Source: Nostoc favosum CHAB5714
Lineage (GTDB): Bacteria; Cyanobacteriota; Cyanobacteriia; Cyanobacteriales; Nostocaceae
NCBI RefSeq assembly: GCF_020829495.1
Contig: NZ_JAIVFQ010000004.1
Coordinates: forward strand, 151,822-214,307
Length of the DNA: 62,486 nt
Direction: 5' to 3'
The position numbers and the translations under genes are program-made. Below are positions 44,371-54,484 of the stretch, piece after piece (the stretch's first letter is position 1; every line of letters begins with the position of its first letter). The notes beneath the pieces are model-generated. The model was not told where the DNA came from and made no database searches. It saw nothing but the letters and a program-made list of their open reading frames with translations.

Positions 44371-44799
44371 GTGAAAGGATTGGCGCGTTTATTAACAGTG
44401 TTTAGCTTGTTACTTAGTTGCTGGGGATGGCTGGGAACAACTCAGATAGCTCAAGCTGCTAGTTTCAACAGTTTTGCATTTCCTCAAGTCCCAATTCTGG
44501 CAATTGAGCGGCAGAATCGGGCAGATGCGAAGCTAGGAACGGAATTTGGTAAAAAAATTGATTTGAATAATACCAACGTCCGAGCTTTTCAACAGTATCC
44601 AGGGCTTTATCCCACCCTGGCTAAGAAAATCATCACAAATGCTCCCTACAAAAATGTAGAGGATGTATTGGATCTTCCAGGATTGAGCGATCGCCAGAAA
44701 CAAACCCTGCAAGCCAACTTGGATAAGTTCACCGTGACAGAACTAGAACCTGCCTTTAACGAGGGAGACGATCGCTTTAACAACGGCATCTACAGATAA
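44371..44799 (+). CDS. psbU: Photosystem II 12 kDa extrinsic protein PsbU
   Basis: A 142-residue protein from a GTG with GGAGAGAGG upstream. A signal peptide ([24 protein letters not shown], cleaved near 30) sends it to the thylakoid lumen. The mature part has the helix-hairpin-helix-like [34 protein letters not shown] typical of PsbU, which protects the oxygen-evolving complex together with PsbV and PsbO. A hairpin terminator (44832-44856) follows. Confidence 0.95.
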   Translation: MKGLARLLTVFSLLLSCWGWLGTTQIAQAASFNSFAFPQVPILAIERQNRADAKLGTEFGKKIDLNNTNVRAFQQYPGLYPTLAKKIITNAPYKNVEDVLDLPGLSDRQKQTLQANLDKFTVTELEPAFNEGDDRFNNGIYR

Positions 44800-44831
44800 C
44801 TGCACGTTGCAGTTAATGTAGCAAATAGCAG

Positions 44832-44856
44832 CCCACTCCTAATTCTAGGGAGTGGG
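44832..44856 (+). terminator. Hairpin terminator of psbU
   Basis: CCCACTCC (44832-44839) pairs with GGAGTGGG (44849-44856), then ATATTCTATT follows. Confidence 0.65.
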
Positions 44857-44877
44857 ATATTCTATTACAAATGGAAA

Positions 44878-45005
44878 GGATGAGGAAGATGAGGGGGATG
44901 AGGGAGATGAGGAAGACAAAGTAGATTTTTCTACCTCATCTCCCCCTACTCCCCCTACTCCCTCATCTCCCCCTGCCCCCTCCCCCCTCCCCCCTCCCCC
45001 ATTAC
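44878..45005. repeat. Nonamer/heptamer-type repeats before nadB
   Basis: GGATGAGG/GATGAGGGA units are followed by CCCCCTACT and CCCTCCCCC runs, which can pair. The array ends right at the nadB start, replacing a normal ribosome-binding site. Confidence 0.8.
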
Positions 45006-45006
45006 C

Positions 45007-46683
45007 TTGCCTCAGATAGATATTCCTAGCCAATTTGATGTCTTAGTAGTCGGCGCTGGTGCGGCTGGACTATACACAGCGCTGTGTCTACCAGAATCCT
45101 TGCGAGTCGGCTTAATTACCAAAGAAACTGTTGCTTTATCCGCCAGTGATTGGGCGCAAGGTGGTATTGCCGCAGCAGTTGCCCCGGAAGATTCTCCCAC
45201 GCTGCACATTGAAGATACGATCCGGGCAGGTGCAGGTTTGTGCGATCGCACTGCTGTAGAATTTCTCGCCCAACTTGCGCCTAACTGTATTCAATCCCTA
45301 GTTAACTTGGGAGTTGCTTTTGACCGTCATGGTCAAGCCTTGGCTTTAACTTTAGAAGCTGCCCATTCTCGCAACCGCGTTCTCCACGCCGCAGACACCA
45401 CAGGTAGGGAAGTTACCACCACCCTCGCAGCCCAAGTATTACGTCGCCAAAATATTCAAGTTATTCAGCAAGCTTTGGCTTTGAGTTTGTGGATTGAACC
45501 CGAAACTGGTCGCTGTCAGGGAATAAGCCTGTTTTATCAAGGTGAAATCACATGGGTAAGGGCTGGTGCTGTGGTATTGGCAACTGGTGGTGGCGGTCAG
45601 GTATTTGCTCAAACCACTAACCCGGGTGTAAGTACGGGCGATGGAGTAGCGATCGCATATCGGGCTGGGGCGATCCTGCGCGATTTGGAATTTGTGCAAT
45701 TTCACCCCACAGCCCTCACTAAACCTGGTGCCGATCACTTTCTCATTAGCGAAGCTGTACGCGGCGAGGGCGCACACCTTGTCGATAACGAAGGGCGGCG
45801 TTTTGCCTTTGACTACCACCCTGCGGGTGAACTCGCACCTAGAGATGTGGTCAGTAGAGCAATTTTTAGCCATTTACAACGTACCGCCGTCGATCTGGCG
45901 ACTGCCCATGTGTGGTTGGATATGCGCCCCATACCTGCCGACAAGATTCGTCACCGCTTTCCCAACATCATCAAAGTTTGTCAGCATTGGGGAGTTGATG
46001 TCTTCCATGAACCAATTCCTGTGGCCCCTGCTGCCCATTACTGGATGGGTGGCATTGTCGCGGATCTGATGAATCGCACGAATATTCCCGGTTTGTACGC
46101 GGTGGGTGAAACCGCTAGTACCGGGGTGCATGGGGCAAATCGCCTTGCCAGTAATTCCCTGCTAGAATGTATTGTGTTTGGGGGCCAGATGGCCCAAATT
46201 GAGTTGGAAAATATTGGGCTGCCATCAGAAACACCAGTACTACCATTACAGAAATTTACTGCTGATGCTAGTGAGTGGCACATCCAGCAAGCACAGCTAG
46301 AAGCACTCAGAGAGAAGTTACCACGTCTAGTGTGGGAAAGTGCTGGTATTTGTCGGGAGCAATCAAGGTTGGAAAGTGCGATCGCTACTACTGAATCTTG
46401 GCAACAAGATTTTGCTATCCTGCCTTTAAGCCAATTCTTGCTTGCTTTACGTCCCGCAGAACCAGCTAGTTTTGACATACCAGATGTTGAACGGCAATTG
46501 AGACTTTGGGCAGAAACCCGCAATTTATTAGATGTCGCCGATTTAATTCTCAAAAGTGCTGCTTTTAGAACCGAAAGCCGAGGTGGACACTACCGTTTAG
46601 ATTATCCTCAGCCAGACCCGAATTGGCAAGTTCACGCACTTGTACAAACACATCATTGGTGGAAATCTCCACTATTATCTTGA
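45007..46683 (+). CDS. nadB: L-aspartate oxidase
   Basis: A 558-residue flavoprotein. FDVLVVGAGAAGLYTAL (about 9-25) binds FAD; SDWAQGGIAAAV, GGGGQVF, FVQFHPTAL, EAVRGEGAHLV, HYWMGGIVAD and GVHGANRLASNSLLE are NadB signatures. It oxidises L-aspartate to iminoaspartate, the first step of NAD synthesis. The start is a TTG directly after C-rich repeats, with no Shine-Dalgarno sequence. The end is a C-terminal helical domain. Confidence 0.95.
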   Translation: MPQIDIPSQFDVLVVGAGAAGLYTALCLPESLRVGLITKETVALSASDWAQGGIAAAVAPEDSPTLHIEDTIRAGAGLCDRTAVEFLAQLAPNCIQSLVNLGVAFDRHGQALALTLEAAHSRNRVLHAADTTGREVTTTLAAQVLRRQNIQVIQQALALSLWIEPETGRCQGISLFYQGEITWVRAGAVVLATGGGGQVFAQTTNPGVSTGDGVAIAYRAGAILRDLEFVQFHPTALTKPGADHFLISEAVRGEGAHLVDNEGRRFAFDYHPAGELAPRDVVSRAIFSHLQRTAVDLATAHVWLDMRPIPADKIRHRFPNIIKVCQHWGVDVFHEPIPVAPAAHYWMGGIVADLMNRTNIPGLYAVGETASTGVHGANRLASNSLLECIVFGGQMAQIELENIGLPSETPVLPLQKFTADASEWHIQQAQLEALREKLPRLVWESAGICREQSRLESAIATTESWQQDFAILPLSQFLLALRPAEPASFDIPDVERQLRLWAETRNLLDVADLILKSAAFRTESRGGHYRLDYPQPDPNWQVHALVQTHHWWKSPLLS

Positions 46684-46891
46684 TTGAAGTTTTTTCCAGA
46701 GCAAGCTTTTAGCAAAGGCTTTTAATCCCTTCTTCTCTAGTCGCAGCGCTTGGACGGGTGACGCTCTTAGGTCGTTATCACTAGGTGGTGAAAGGGGAAA
46801 TTTCAGTCTACTTGAGTGGCAGTAGTTCTTAGCCTATAACTTAATCACAATGCCTTCACGCATGGGGTCAATCTAAAATCCAAAATTCCTA

Positions 46892-47128
46892 TTAGCGGGT
46901 GCCGCTACCATGCTGACTGTCGGGGCCACCATAATTTGGTGGGATATACACGTCTTTTAAATTTTGAGAATTGACTTTGCGGACAATTAAGGTGTTACCG
47001 CTAGTAGCGCCAAAAGCATTAGCGCTTGCAGTATTGAACATACCTATACAGCCTGCAATTTTCGGTATTAGGATGTAAGCACCTATACACAATATCATAA
47101 ACTTTTTGATTCGGAAGTTAGTCTTCAT
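46892..47128 (-). CDS. Small exported protein with conserved C-terminal GGPDSxxGSGTR motif
   Basis: A 78-residue protein with a basic start (MKTNFRIKKF), a hydrophobic stretch (MILCIGAYILIP) and ASANAFG as a possible cleavage region. The tail VYIPPNYGGPDSQHGSGTR ends the protein. PPNxGGPDSxxGSGTR-type tails occur on many small cyanobacterial exported proteins in my recollection. Function unknown. Confidence 0.6.
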   Translation of the reverse strand: MKTNFRIKKFMILCIGAYILIPKIAGCIGMFNTASANAFGATSGNTLIVRKVNSQNLKDVYIPPNYGGPDSQHGSGTR

Positions 47129-47881
47129 GAATTTCAGTAAATTTACTATTTTTTAATTTATAAACTGTTTTTATGTGTTTACGTATATATACTTAGTCTA
47201 GTTAAAAAATAACTTTATTAAATTAATTTAATTATTCTTGGCAATGTACAAGTAATTATGGCCAACACTTGTAAATTAAGCTTTATCTGCTGTTATTAAA
47301 TAGTCTATCTACTTAAGTAATAATCTTAATGTGTCATTTTCACATCAGTCCAAAGTTAGATATATTGATAAATTGCTGGAAGCCTTTTGTCTAAACCAAT
47401 ACATATTAATAATATTTTAATATTTATAAGTATAAACACTATGTTTATTATCTAAGAGTTCAGGAAAATCTTCAGTAATACTTAGTTAAGTGTATATTTA
47501 AAATTTAATTACAGTAAAGATATATAAAGTTAGAGTAACGTAATTACTATAATATAAGGACTTACAAAAATATGAACTATAAAATATAATAATAAACCGA
47601 GTAAGTACAGTATATTTTATGTTGGTAAAAATATTGACAAAATTAATTACTTGGCTAGTTACCTCTGATGATTAATCCCTTCTTCACCTGTATTCTTAGG
47701 TTGAGTTTTCAGGTGAAAAAACCTTACTAAGTCTTTATCTTGCCGAAAAAACCACTTCGCAGAATATACACCATACTTTTCCAAGATAGTCCTTTGGACG
47801 TATCTCCACCCCTGATTCCTAATTTCAAGGTAAAAATTGTGACTAAAAAGAAAAAAACCTGGAGACTTGACTATTGACTAA
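47129..47881. other. Long AT-rich intergenic region
   Basis: No gene is seen. It is very AT-rich (ATATTTATAAGTATAAAC near 47418) with no repeat of the kinds listed elsewhere. A short ACCTG-type hairpin (TCTTCACCTG / CAGGTGAAAAA) lies near 47681-47720. It might hold a small RNA or promoter elements for the cyclase gene to its right, which reads away; none can be shown. Confidence 0.45.
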
Positions 47882-50086
47882 CTAAGCAAATTCGTAGCGA
47901 TTTTTACCCAGGTGCTTGGCACGATACATTGCTGCATCTGCTTGTTTCATTAAAGTTTCACTGTCTTGACTGTTGTATGGATAAACACTAATGCCAATAC
48001 TGGCAGAGACTCGGATTGTATAGCCGTCCAAGACAACTGGTTCGCTAATACTGGTTAAAATTTTTGCGGCGACTTTAGCAGCTATTTGAACATTAGGAAT
48101 TGCCCGTAAAATCACAGTAAATTCATCGCCACCCAAACGAGAAACTGTATCACTAGCGCGTAAAGAGTTGCTGAGTCGTCCGGCGATAGTCATTAGCAAG
48201 CGATCGCCCGCCTCGTGCCCCAGAGTATCATTGATTTGCTTAAAGCCATCTAAATCAATAAACAGCAGCCCCAGCAACAATTTGTTGTGTTGCGCCCAAT
48301 GTAACGATTCGTAAAGTTGTTCGGCAAATAATTTGCGATTGGATAGACCTGTGAGCGGGTCGTGATAAGCTAAGTGACGCAAGTGGTCTTCTTTGAGTTT
48401 TAGTTCCTTGTTAGAGCACAATAGTTCAGCAGCAGTACGTTTTAGCTGTTCTTCCATGAGCTTGCGCTGAGTAATATCTCGGATGACTCCAACTAAAAAT
48501 AAATTGCCAGCTGAGTCTTTATGGAGCGATCGCTTAGTGGCAATTTGATGAGTCTGACCATTTGCATTGGTAAATTCTTCTTCATGTTCCTGGGGTCTTT
48601 GAGTCCTGAACACAAGATCATCCTGTTGTCGAAACACATCGGCTTCATGTTTAGGAAAAAAGTCATAGTCTGACTTTTCAATTAACAACTTATTCGGATA
48701 ACCGATAAATCGACAATACGCTTCATTTAAAACAATCCACTGGTGTTGTTCATTTTTCACAAAAATTGGATCGGGAATCGTGTTGATTACGTGATGCAAA
48801 AATTCTTTAGAACGTTTCCACTCTTCTTGGATATGGGCAATATGACTGGTAATCCAAATAGCTGAACTGCCAAAGCTAAACAGTGAGGGAATGAGCGGTA
48901 TCCACCAACCATATAAGAAAGCAAGGTACGCACTCAGGGTCAATACTACGCAAGAAACTAGGATGCTAAAGAGGCTCTTAGCCGCGTGTCGTATCCGCCA
49001 TGTTGTCACAGTTCCCAGATAAGACCAGATAAAAATCCATAAGTATTCCACTAAGTCAGGCCAGACCTTGAGTAATGGTCGTCCTTGCAGAGCAGCTGAG
49101 ATTAACTCACTAATAAAATAAGCTTGCAGTTGAATACCAGGTACAGGCTTTGCCGTACCTATTAGACTGCTGGAGTAGGGAATAAATACAAAATCCTGGA
49201 GGCTGGGTGCAGTGGAGCCAATAAGTATAATCCGATCTTTAATGAAGTTTTCTTTGACTTTATCTGCCAGTACATCTCTCATCGATACCTGGCGAAAACT
49301 ACACCATTCTCGAGATGAACTTTGACATTTGGGTTTGGGAAAATTAGTCAAAATTTGGTAGCCTCTAGCATCAGCTCCCACATAGGCACCATCATTAGCC
49401 TGAAAACGAGTAAATACTGCCTTACCCAATTGCAAATACTCAGGGTTGTTTTTTGCTTTGGTGGGAGTAATATTTTCTGACTTTAAATACAATAAAGCCA
49501 ACTTCAGAGCAAAACTTTCGTGTACCTGATTATTAACGTGCCAATACAACAAACTGCGACGTACTTTACCATCGAGATCATATAGCACATTGTTAAAGCC
49601 CACTTGATCCTGATTTAGCCCCAGTGGAGGTGAAACATTAACATTTTTGTCATTTGCCAGTAACTCAATACCAATCAAGTTGGGCATTAACTTATAAGCA
49701 TTACGAAGTTCTTGATTACCAGTTTTTACTGGCAAATCTCGGTAGATATCTAAGCCAATAGCACGGGGTTTGTGGACGTTCAATTTTTTTAACAACTGGG
49801 CAATCTTCGCATCTGGAATCGGCCACGAACCTACTTCCTTTAAATAAGCTTCATCAATCACTACGATGGTAATACGCTCTTCTGGCGGTTCATTTGGACG
49901 TAAGCGAAAAAATTGATCCAAAGCTGCCAACTCCAAAGATTGTAATAATCCGATGGAGTGGAAAAGCAGGACGCAGACTGCAACGCTGGCGGCAGTAATC
50001 AATTCTCTGTGTCCTCGACCAAGCGATTGTTTCAGTTTAAAGATTAACTTCACAAAACGCTTGCCTAGCTGCTGATTCATTCCCAT
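47882..50086 (-). CDS. CHASE2-PAS-GGDEF diguanylate cyclase
   Basis: A 734-residue membrane protein. One helix near 35-55, a CHASE2 sensor domain (about 60-340, with IVVIDEAYLKEVGSWP and RIILIGSTAPSLQD), three helices (about 350-420), PAS (about 430-550, VINTIPDPIFVKNEQHQW) and GGDEF (about 570-734, RLGGDEFTVIL with full active-site motif). It would sense an external signal and make c-di-GMP. It may balance the EAL protein at 34067. No inhibitory RxxD site was checked in detail. Confidence 0.93.
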   Translation of the reverse strand: MGMNQQLGKRFVKLIFKLKQSLGRGHRELITAASVAVCVLLFHSIGLLQSLELAALDQFFRLRPNEPPEERITIVVIDEAYLKEVGSWPIPDAKIAQLLKKLNVHKPRAIGLDIYRDLPVKTGNQELRNAYKLMPNLIGIELLANDKNVNVSPPLGLNQDQVGFNNVLYDLDGKVRRSLLYWHVNNQVHESFALKLALLYLKSENITPTKAKNNPEYLQLGKAVFTRFQANDGAYVGADARGYQILTNFPKPKCQSSSREWCSFRQVSMRDVLADKVKENFIKDRIILIGSTAPSLQDFVFIPYSSSLIGTAKPVPGIQLQAYFISELISAALQGRPLLKVWPDLVEYLWIFIWSYLGTVTTWRIRHAAKSLFSILVSCVVLTLSAYLAFLYGWWIPLIPSLFSFGSSAIWITSHIAHIQEEWKRSKEFLHHVINTIPDPIFVKNEQHQWIVLNEAYCRFIGYPNKLLIEKSDYDFFPKHEADVFRQQDDLVFRTQRPQEHEEEFTNANGQTHQIATKRSLHKDSAGNLFLVGVIRDITQRKLMEEQLKRTAAELLCSNKELKLKEDHLRHLAYHDPLTGLSNRKLFAEQLYESLHWAQHNKLLLGLLFIDLDGFKQINDTLGHEAGDRLLMTIAGRLSNSLRASDTVSRLGGDEFTVILRAIPNVQIAAKVAAKILTSISEPVVLDGYTIRVSASIGISVYPYNSQDSETLMKQADAAMYRAKHLGKNRYEFA

Positions 50087-50162
50087 TACACTACTGGGGA
50101 GAAATATTCTCTATTTCCTATAGCTATTAACCAATTGAACAACACATATTATCTACTACCAA

Positions 50163-50210
50163 AAACAAAAAAGCCAACTGGAAACAGATTTTGCTGTATT
50201 CATCCAGTTG
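50163..50210 (-). terminator. Rho-independent terminator of the VKOR-thioredoxin gene
   Basis: On the minus strand CAACTGGA pairs with TCCAGTTG (50203-50210 and 50175-50182), and GGCTTTTTTGTTTTT follows the hairpin. It lies about 35 bp past the gene's stop codon. Confidence 0.75.
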
Positions 50211-50244
50211 ACTGGGTGTGAACTACACCGTACCGCTAGGTAGA

Positions 50245-51228
50245 TTACCTGAAATACTTGAAGTTACGAGGGCCCGTGTAACCAGAAACTTTCGCTAGTT
50301 CCTCTAAATTTTGGACTCCGCTATAGCTTTTACCATTGATAATCCAAGTGGGGAAGCCTTCAATTTTTGCGGCTTTACATAGTTCGGGTTGAGCTTTAAA
50401 TCCCTCGGGAATGCACTCTACCTTAACATCATTGTTGATTATTTCCTCGGCTTCTTTACCAAAAAGCAGCTTTTGTTCATGGCAGTGAGGACACCAGTAA
50501 GCACTGTATTCCTTTGCGCCTACCTTCGCCAGATGTCGTGCTAAAGCGATTTCTGCCTCACCAGAAGTAGTAGTAACTTTCCAACCGAAGGCTGGGTTAG
50601 CGTCTCCTTTGGGAGTAAAGGTAATTTTTGCGGGTTGTCCTGGAGTTACAGGTGTAACATCTGATTGATTCACGCCAGCATAAACGCCTAAAGTGCCAAT
50701 CAGCGTCACCATACCTACAATAATGGCGGTAAAGAAGATTTGTCCTATATCCTCCCAAGTTCGACCGATAATTGTCAGTACCAAAAGACTCACAGAGAAC
50801 AAAGCTGAACCGATACAGTAAGGACAAATAGCCTTGATTTGAGATGCTAGCACGTACATTAAATAGCCGCTAAAGACAGACATTGCGATCGCTCCCGCCA
50901 GCAGCAGCAACCACGTCCAATTTTCCACTTGCTTGCGACTATTCTTTTCCCCTGAGTTAAATACCAAGGGAGCCAAAGCAAATATCACCATACTGATGTA
51001 TGCCAAAAACCCAAACAAAGTTAATGGCTGACCAAAAACCGTTGCCCAAGGGCTGGAAAGTACATCATTACAGCCCTTGACACCAGCCTGTGCCACACAA
51101 GCTGCACTGCCTCCTGTTAACTTTTCTATGGTCAGATAACCAGTTATCAGGGCACCACATCCAGCGATCGCGGCAATCAATGGACGTGACCATTTATGAA
51201 TCCAAGGAGTAGAACGGCGGCGAATCAT
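50245..51228 (-). CDS. VKOR-thioredoxin fusion (vitamin K epoxide reductase family)
   Basis: A 327-residue protein. The N-terminal part has five helices with VKOR features: loop cysteines C44 and C53, and the quinone-site CPYC at 135-138. The C-terminal thioredoxin-like domain (about 215-327) has WCPHCHEQ. The fusion makes disulfide bonds in lumen or periplasm and hands electrons to quinone, as shown for the Synechococcus homologue; in cyanobacteria and chloroplasts it aids photosystem II. A terminator follows. Confidence 0.93.
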   Translation of the reverse strand: MIRRRSTPWIHKWSRPLIAAIAGCGALITGYLTIEKLTGGSAACVAQAGVKGCNDVLSSPWATVFGQPLTLFGFLAYISMVIFALAPLVFNSGEKNSRKQVENWTWLLLLAGAIAMSVFSGYLMYVLASQIKAICPYCIGSALFSVSLLVLTIIGRTWEDIGQIFFTAIIVGMVTLIGTLGVYAGVNQSDVTPVTPGQPAKITFTPKGDANPAFGWKVTTTSGEAEIALARHLAKVGAKEYSAYWCPHCHEQKLLFGKEAEEIINNDVKVECIPEGFKAQPELCKAAKIEGFPTWIINGKSYSGVQNLEELAKVSGYTGPRNFKYFR

Positions 51229-51240
51229 AAATATTGGGGA

Positions 51241-51357
51241 ATGGGGAATGGTAAAAGTTAGGAGTTAAGAGTGAGGAGTGAGGAGTTAAGAATGAGGAGT
51301 TAGGAACAATTAATTTAAAACTCATAACTCATAACTCCTAACTCCTAACTCTCTTTC
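51241..51357. repeat. STRR array (GAGTTAAGA / CTAACTC units)
   Basis: AGTTAGGAGTTAAGAGTGAG units and CTCATAACTCCTAACTCC units form an imperfect inverted array in the spacer between btpA and the VKOR gene, which are on the same strand. Confidence 0.8.
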
Positions 51358-51372
51358 CCCACTCCCTACTTT

Positions 51373-52221
51373 CTAAGAATGTAACTTTACTTGTTCTGCT
51401 GATTTGCTTTCACTTTTGGAGTTCCAATTGCGACGCGCAGCTTCGACAAATTGACTGACGCGAATTGGGTCAATTGGTTGCTCTATACGTCCGTGGCGTT
51501 TCAGGGAACTGGAAACTATCACACCATCTGCTGCTTGCATCAATGTATCAATATTTTCCCAATTCGCCCCACTACCGATGAACACTGGCGTGCCAGCTGC
51601 TGCACCACAAGCTAGTTCCAAATCTTCTAAGTTAGGTGGACTACCAGTAGCCCAACCAGACAAAATCACTCCGTCTGCTAAACCCCTTTCAATGGTGTCT
51701 TTCACGGCGACTGTGAGATTTGGAGAACTCAAAGGACGGGCGTGCTTCACCAACACATCGGCCAGGATTTTAACATCACAGCCTAACTCCCGTCGATAGC
51801 GGAGTAATTGATGGGCTTCTCCCTCAATTAATCCCTGATCGGTTGCCATCACTCCTGTGAGAACGTTGACGCGGATGAATTGCGCCTGCACACAGCTAGC
51901 GATCGCCATTGCACTTTTGGCGTCGTTTCGCAAAACATTTAAGCCTATAGGCAAAGTCACCAAATTTTGTATTCGCTGCACCACAATGGTCATGGCACTC
52001 ACAACCACCGGATCGACTTGGTTTTTGGTAAACGGCGCGTCGAAAAAATTCTCCACAATCAGCCCATCAACCCCTCCACTTGCCAGGGCGGCAGCTTCTT
52101 GTTCGGCGCGGTCAATCACCGCTTTTAGGCTACCTCCCCAACGAGGTGAGGTCGGCAGTGGTAGCAGGTGAACCACGCCAATAATCGGTGAGCGAGTTTT
52201 AAATAATTGATATAAGTCCAC
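51373..52221 (-). CDS. btpA: BtpA/SgcQ family protein (photosystem I biogenesis)
   Basis: A 282-residue TIM-barrel-like protein. PIIGVVHLLPLPTSPRWGG, GVDGLIVENFFDAPF, VNVLTGVMATDQGLIEG and PVFIGSGANWENI are typical of BtpA. In Synechocystis BtpA is a thylakoid-associated protein needed for stable photosystem I reaction-centre proteins. Enzyme activity is unproven. It is the upstream gene on the strand carrying the VKOR gene. Confidence 0.92.
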   Translation of the reverse strand: MDLYQLFKTRSPIIGVVHLLPLPTSPRWGGSLKAVIDRAEQEAAALASGGVDGLIVENFFDAPFTKNQVDPVVVSAMTIVVQRIQNLVTLPIGLNVLRNDAKSAMAIASCVQAQFIRVNVLTGVMATDQGLIEGEAHQLLRYRRELGCDVKILADVLVKHARPLSSPNLTVAVKDTIERGLADGVILSGWATGSPPNLEDLELACGAAAGTPVFIGSGANWENIDTLMQAADGVIVSSSLKRHGRIEQPIDPIRVSQFVEAARRNWNSKSESKSAEQVKLHS

Positions 52222-52902
52222 GTCTTTAATCCGCCTCGCGGAGTCCAGAGTCTAGAATTTTTTGACTATTGACTATATGACCCTTGACTCTTGACTTTTC
52301 ATTAACTAGTCAAATGTGTTTTATGATAGTCGGTTTACTGCCTCCTTCCTTAGATGGAAATTGGCCTCCAACCTCCCATAAGATATGTTAAGATAAAACT
52401 TGGCTACAAGAGGAGTTTGCCACTCACTAGACGCGAGGCAGCTTTCCGTGGTTTAGGCGTCTTGTCCGCGCCCAGTCGTAGGACTTGCCAATCGCCAGGC
52501 TAGCATTACTGCTTTATTAAGCGTAGTCGCTTTCGTCGATTTCCCGGAGGGTAGCGACTTCTCACAACAAGCCCTTTGGGCGGCTTCCCGATGGGTAGAT
52601 TAACAACGCACACGCTGTGGTAATGTAAAATACCAATAGGCGAATTGTTAAAAAAGATTACAAGTGTCAAATGTACCCAAAGACACTTCAATTTACCCTG
52701 GGGAACAGATTGATAGGAATATCATAACATGACCTCTATTTTTATTTATTGATAGGGTTATGAGTCCACGAGCAGTTATTGACAGTGGAGATTTGCCACT
52801 GCGCTGTTTTCATGAGGATGCTGATAGCAAAAAAGCTGAATTTTGCGCCAGAATGTTTGACTAAAAGATAAAGAAGAAAAAAAATGAAGATTTTTTCAAA
52901 AT
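52222..52902. other. Intergenic region with repeat patches
   Basis: No gene is seen. A GC-richer patch (about 52420-52620) contains self-complementary segments (GTAGTCGC... / ...GTAGCGAC, near 52525-52558) and GGGCGGCTTCCCGATGGG. It resembles remnants of dispersed repeats or an insertion element, but I cannot name it. Confidence 0.45.
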
Positions 52903-54222
52903 ATGGGTGACAAGCCAACAATTGCCATTTCTCACCTGGGCTGCGAGAAAAACCGAATTGATACAGAACACATGCTGGGAATGCTCGTAGAAGCAGGCTA
53001 CGGTGTAGATACAAATGAAGAGTTAGCCGATTACGTTATTGTTAATACTTGTAGTTTTATTGAAGCAGCCCGGCAAGAATCTGTCAGAACTTTGGTAGAA
53101 CTGGCAGAGGCAAACAAAAAAATCGTAATCACTGGCTGTATGGCGCAACACTTTCAAGAACAACTTTTGGAGGAGTTGCCTGAAGCAGTAGCGGTGGTGG
53201 GCACTGGCGATTATCACAAAATTGTAAATGTAATTGAGCGTGTAGAACAAGGTGAGCGGGTCAAACAGGTTAGTATTGAGCCAACCTATATTGCCGACGA
53301 AACTACACCGCGCTATCGCACTACAACCGAGGGCGTAGCTTACCTGCGGGTTGCAGAAGGATGTGATTATCGTTGTGCATTTTGTATAATTCCTCATCTT
53401 CGAGGGAACCAGCGATCGCGTACTATTGAATCTATAGTCGCCGAAGCCGAGCAGTTAGTTAGTCAAGGGGTAAAGGAAATTATTCTAATTTCCCAAATCA
53501 CCACTAATTACGGTTTGGATATTTACGGTAAGCCAAAATTAGCCGAATTACTTCGCGCTTTGGGGAAAGTAGATATACCGTGGATTAGAATGCACTACGC
53601 TTATCCCACGGGACTAACCCCAGATGTGATAGCGGCGATCCAAGAAACACCAAACGTTTTGCCTTATCTGGATTTGCCCTTGCAACATTCTCATCCAGAT
53701 ATTCTCCGCGCCATGAACCGTCCTTGGCAAGGACGGGTAAATGATGGGATTATAGATCGCATCAAAACGGCGCTACCAACAGCCGTACTGCGGACAACAT
53801 TTATTGTTGGTTTCCCAGGAGAAACAAGCGAGCATTTTGAGCATCTACTAGAGTTCGTTGGGCGACATGAATTCGATCATGTTGGCGTCTTCACCTTTTC
53901 CTCTGAGGAAGGAACCCCAGCTTATAAGCTACCAAATCAGTTGCCCCAAGAGGTGATGGACGATCGCCGATACCAACTGATGGAACTCCAGCAACCGATT
54001 TCTCAAAAGAAAAATCAACAGGAAGTAGGCAAAATCGTCGATGTCCTGATTGAGCAAGAAAATCCTGAAAGTGGTGAATTAATCGGTCGTTCAGGTAGAT
54101 TTTCCCCAGAGGTTGATGGTCTGGTGTATGTCAAAGGCCAGGCAAAGTTAGGAACCATCGTGCCAATAGCGATTCACCACGCTGATACATACGACCTCTA
54201 TGGTCAAGTAGTCAATAACTAA
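52903..54222 (+). CDS. rimO: Ribosomal protein S12 methylthiotransferase RimO
   Basis: A 439-residue protein. The N-terminal MTTase domain has [13 protein letters not shown] (9-21) and NTCSF and GCMAQ cysteines for one FeS cluster. The radical SAM domain has [16 protein letters not shown] (about 151-166). The C-terminal TRAM domain covers about 370-439. RimO adds a methylthio group to an aspartate of S12; the sequence fits RimO better than the tRNA enzyme MiaB (GCEKNxxD instead of GCQMN). Single-gene unit. Confidence 0.95.
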   Translation: MGDKPTIAISHLGCEKNRIDTEHMLGMLVEAGYGVDTNEELADYVIVNTCSFIEAARQESVRTLVELAEANKKIVITGCMAQHFQEQLLEELPEAVAVVGTGDYHKIVNVIERVEQGERVKQVSIEPTYIADETTPRYRTTTEGVAYLRVAEGCDYRCAFCIIPHLRGNQRSRTIESIVAEAEQLVSQGVKEIILISQITTNYGLDIYGKPKLAELLRALGKVDIPWIRMHYAYPTGLTPDVIAAIQETPNVLPYLDLPLQHSHPDILRAMNRPWQGRVNDGIIDRIKTALPTAVLRTTFIVGFPGETSEHFEHLLEFVGRHEFDHVGVFTFSSEEGTPAYKLPNQLPQEVMDDRRYQLMELQQPISQKKNQQEVGKIVDVLIEQENPESGELIGRSGRFSPEVDGLVYVKGQAKLGTIVPIAIHHADTYDLYGQVVNN

Positions 54223-54395
54223 ATTGTCATTTGTCTTTTGTCCAAAGTCCATTGTTAAATGACCCTTACAGATTCATCCTTATACTAAGGTCAATGCTGC
54301 ATTAATAGCAGTTTTCATGAGGGTTTACCTGAAACGCTGGCGGACTTATTGGCATAGCCTCTCCAAGAGTTGAGGCTTCGCTACCGCCCTTAGCT

Positions 54396-54450
54396 CACTA
54401 ATGACTAATGACTAATGACTAATGACTAATAACTAATGACTAATGACTAA
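54396..54450. repeat. STRR heptamers (TGACTAA)
   Basis: About eight TGACTAA units lie upstream of the RNA helicase gene. The same unit occurs at 44285-44322 and 60605-60635. Confidence 0.9.
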
Positions 54451-54484
54451 TCCAAAATCCTTACATAAAATTTAGGACGAATTA

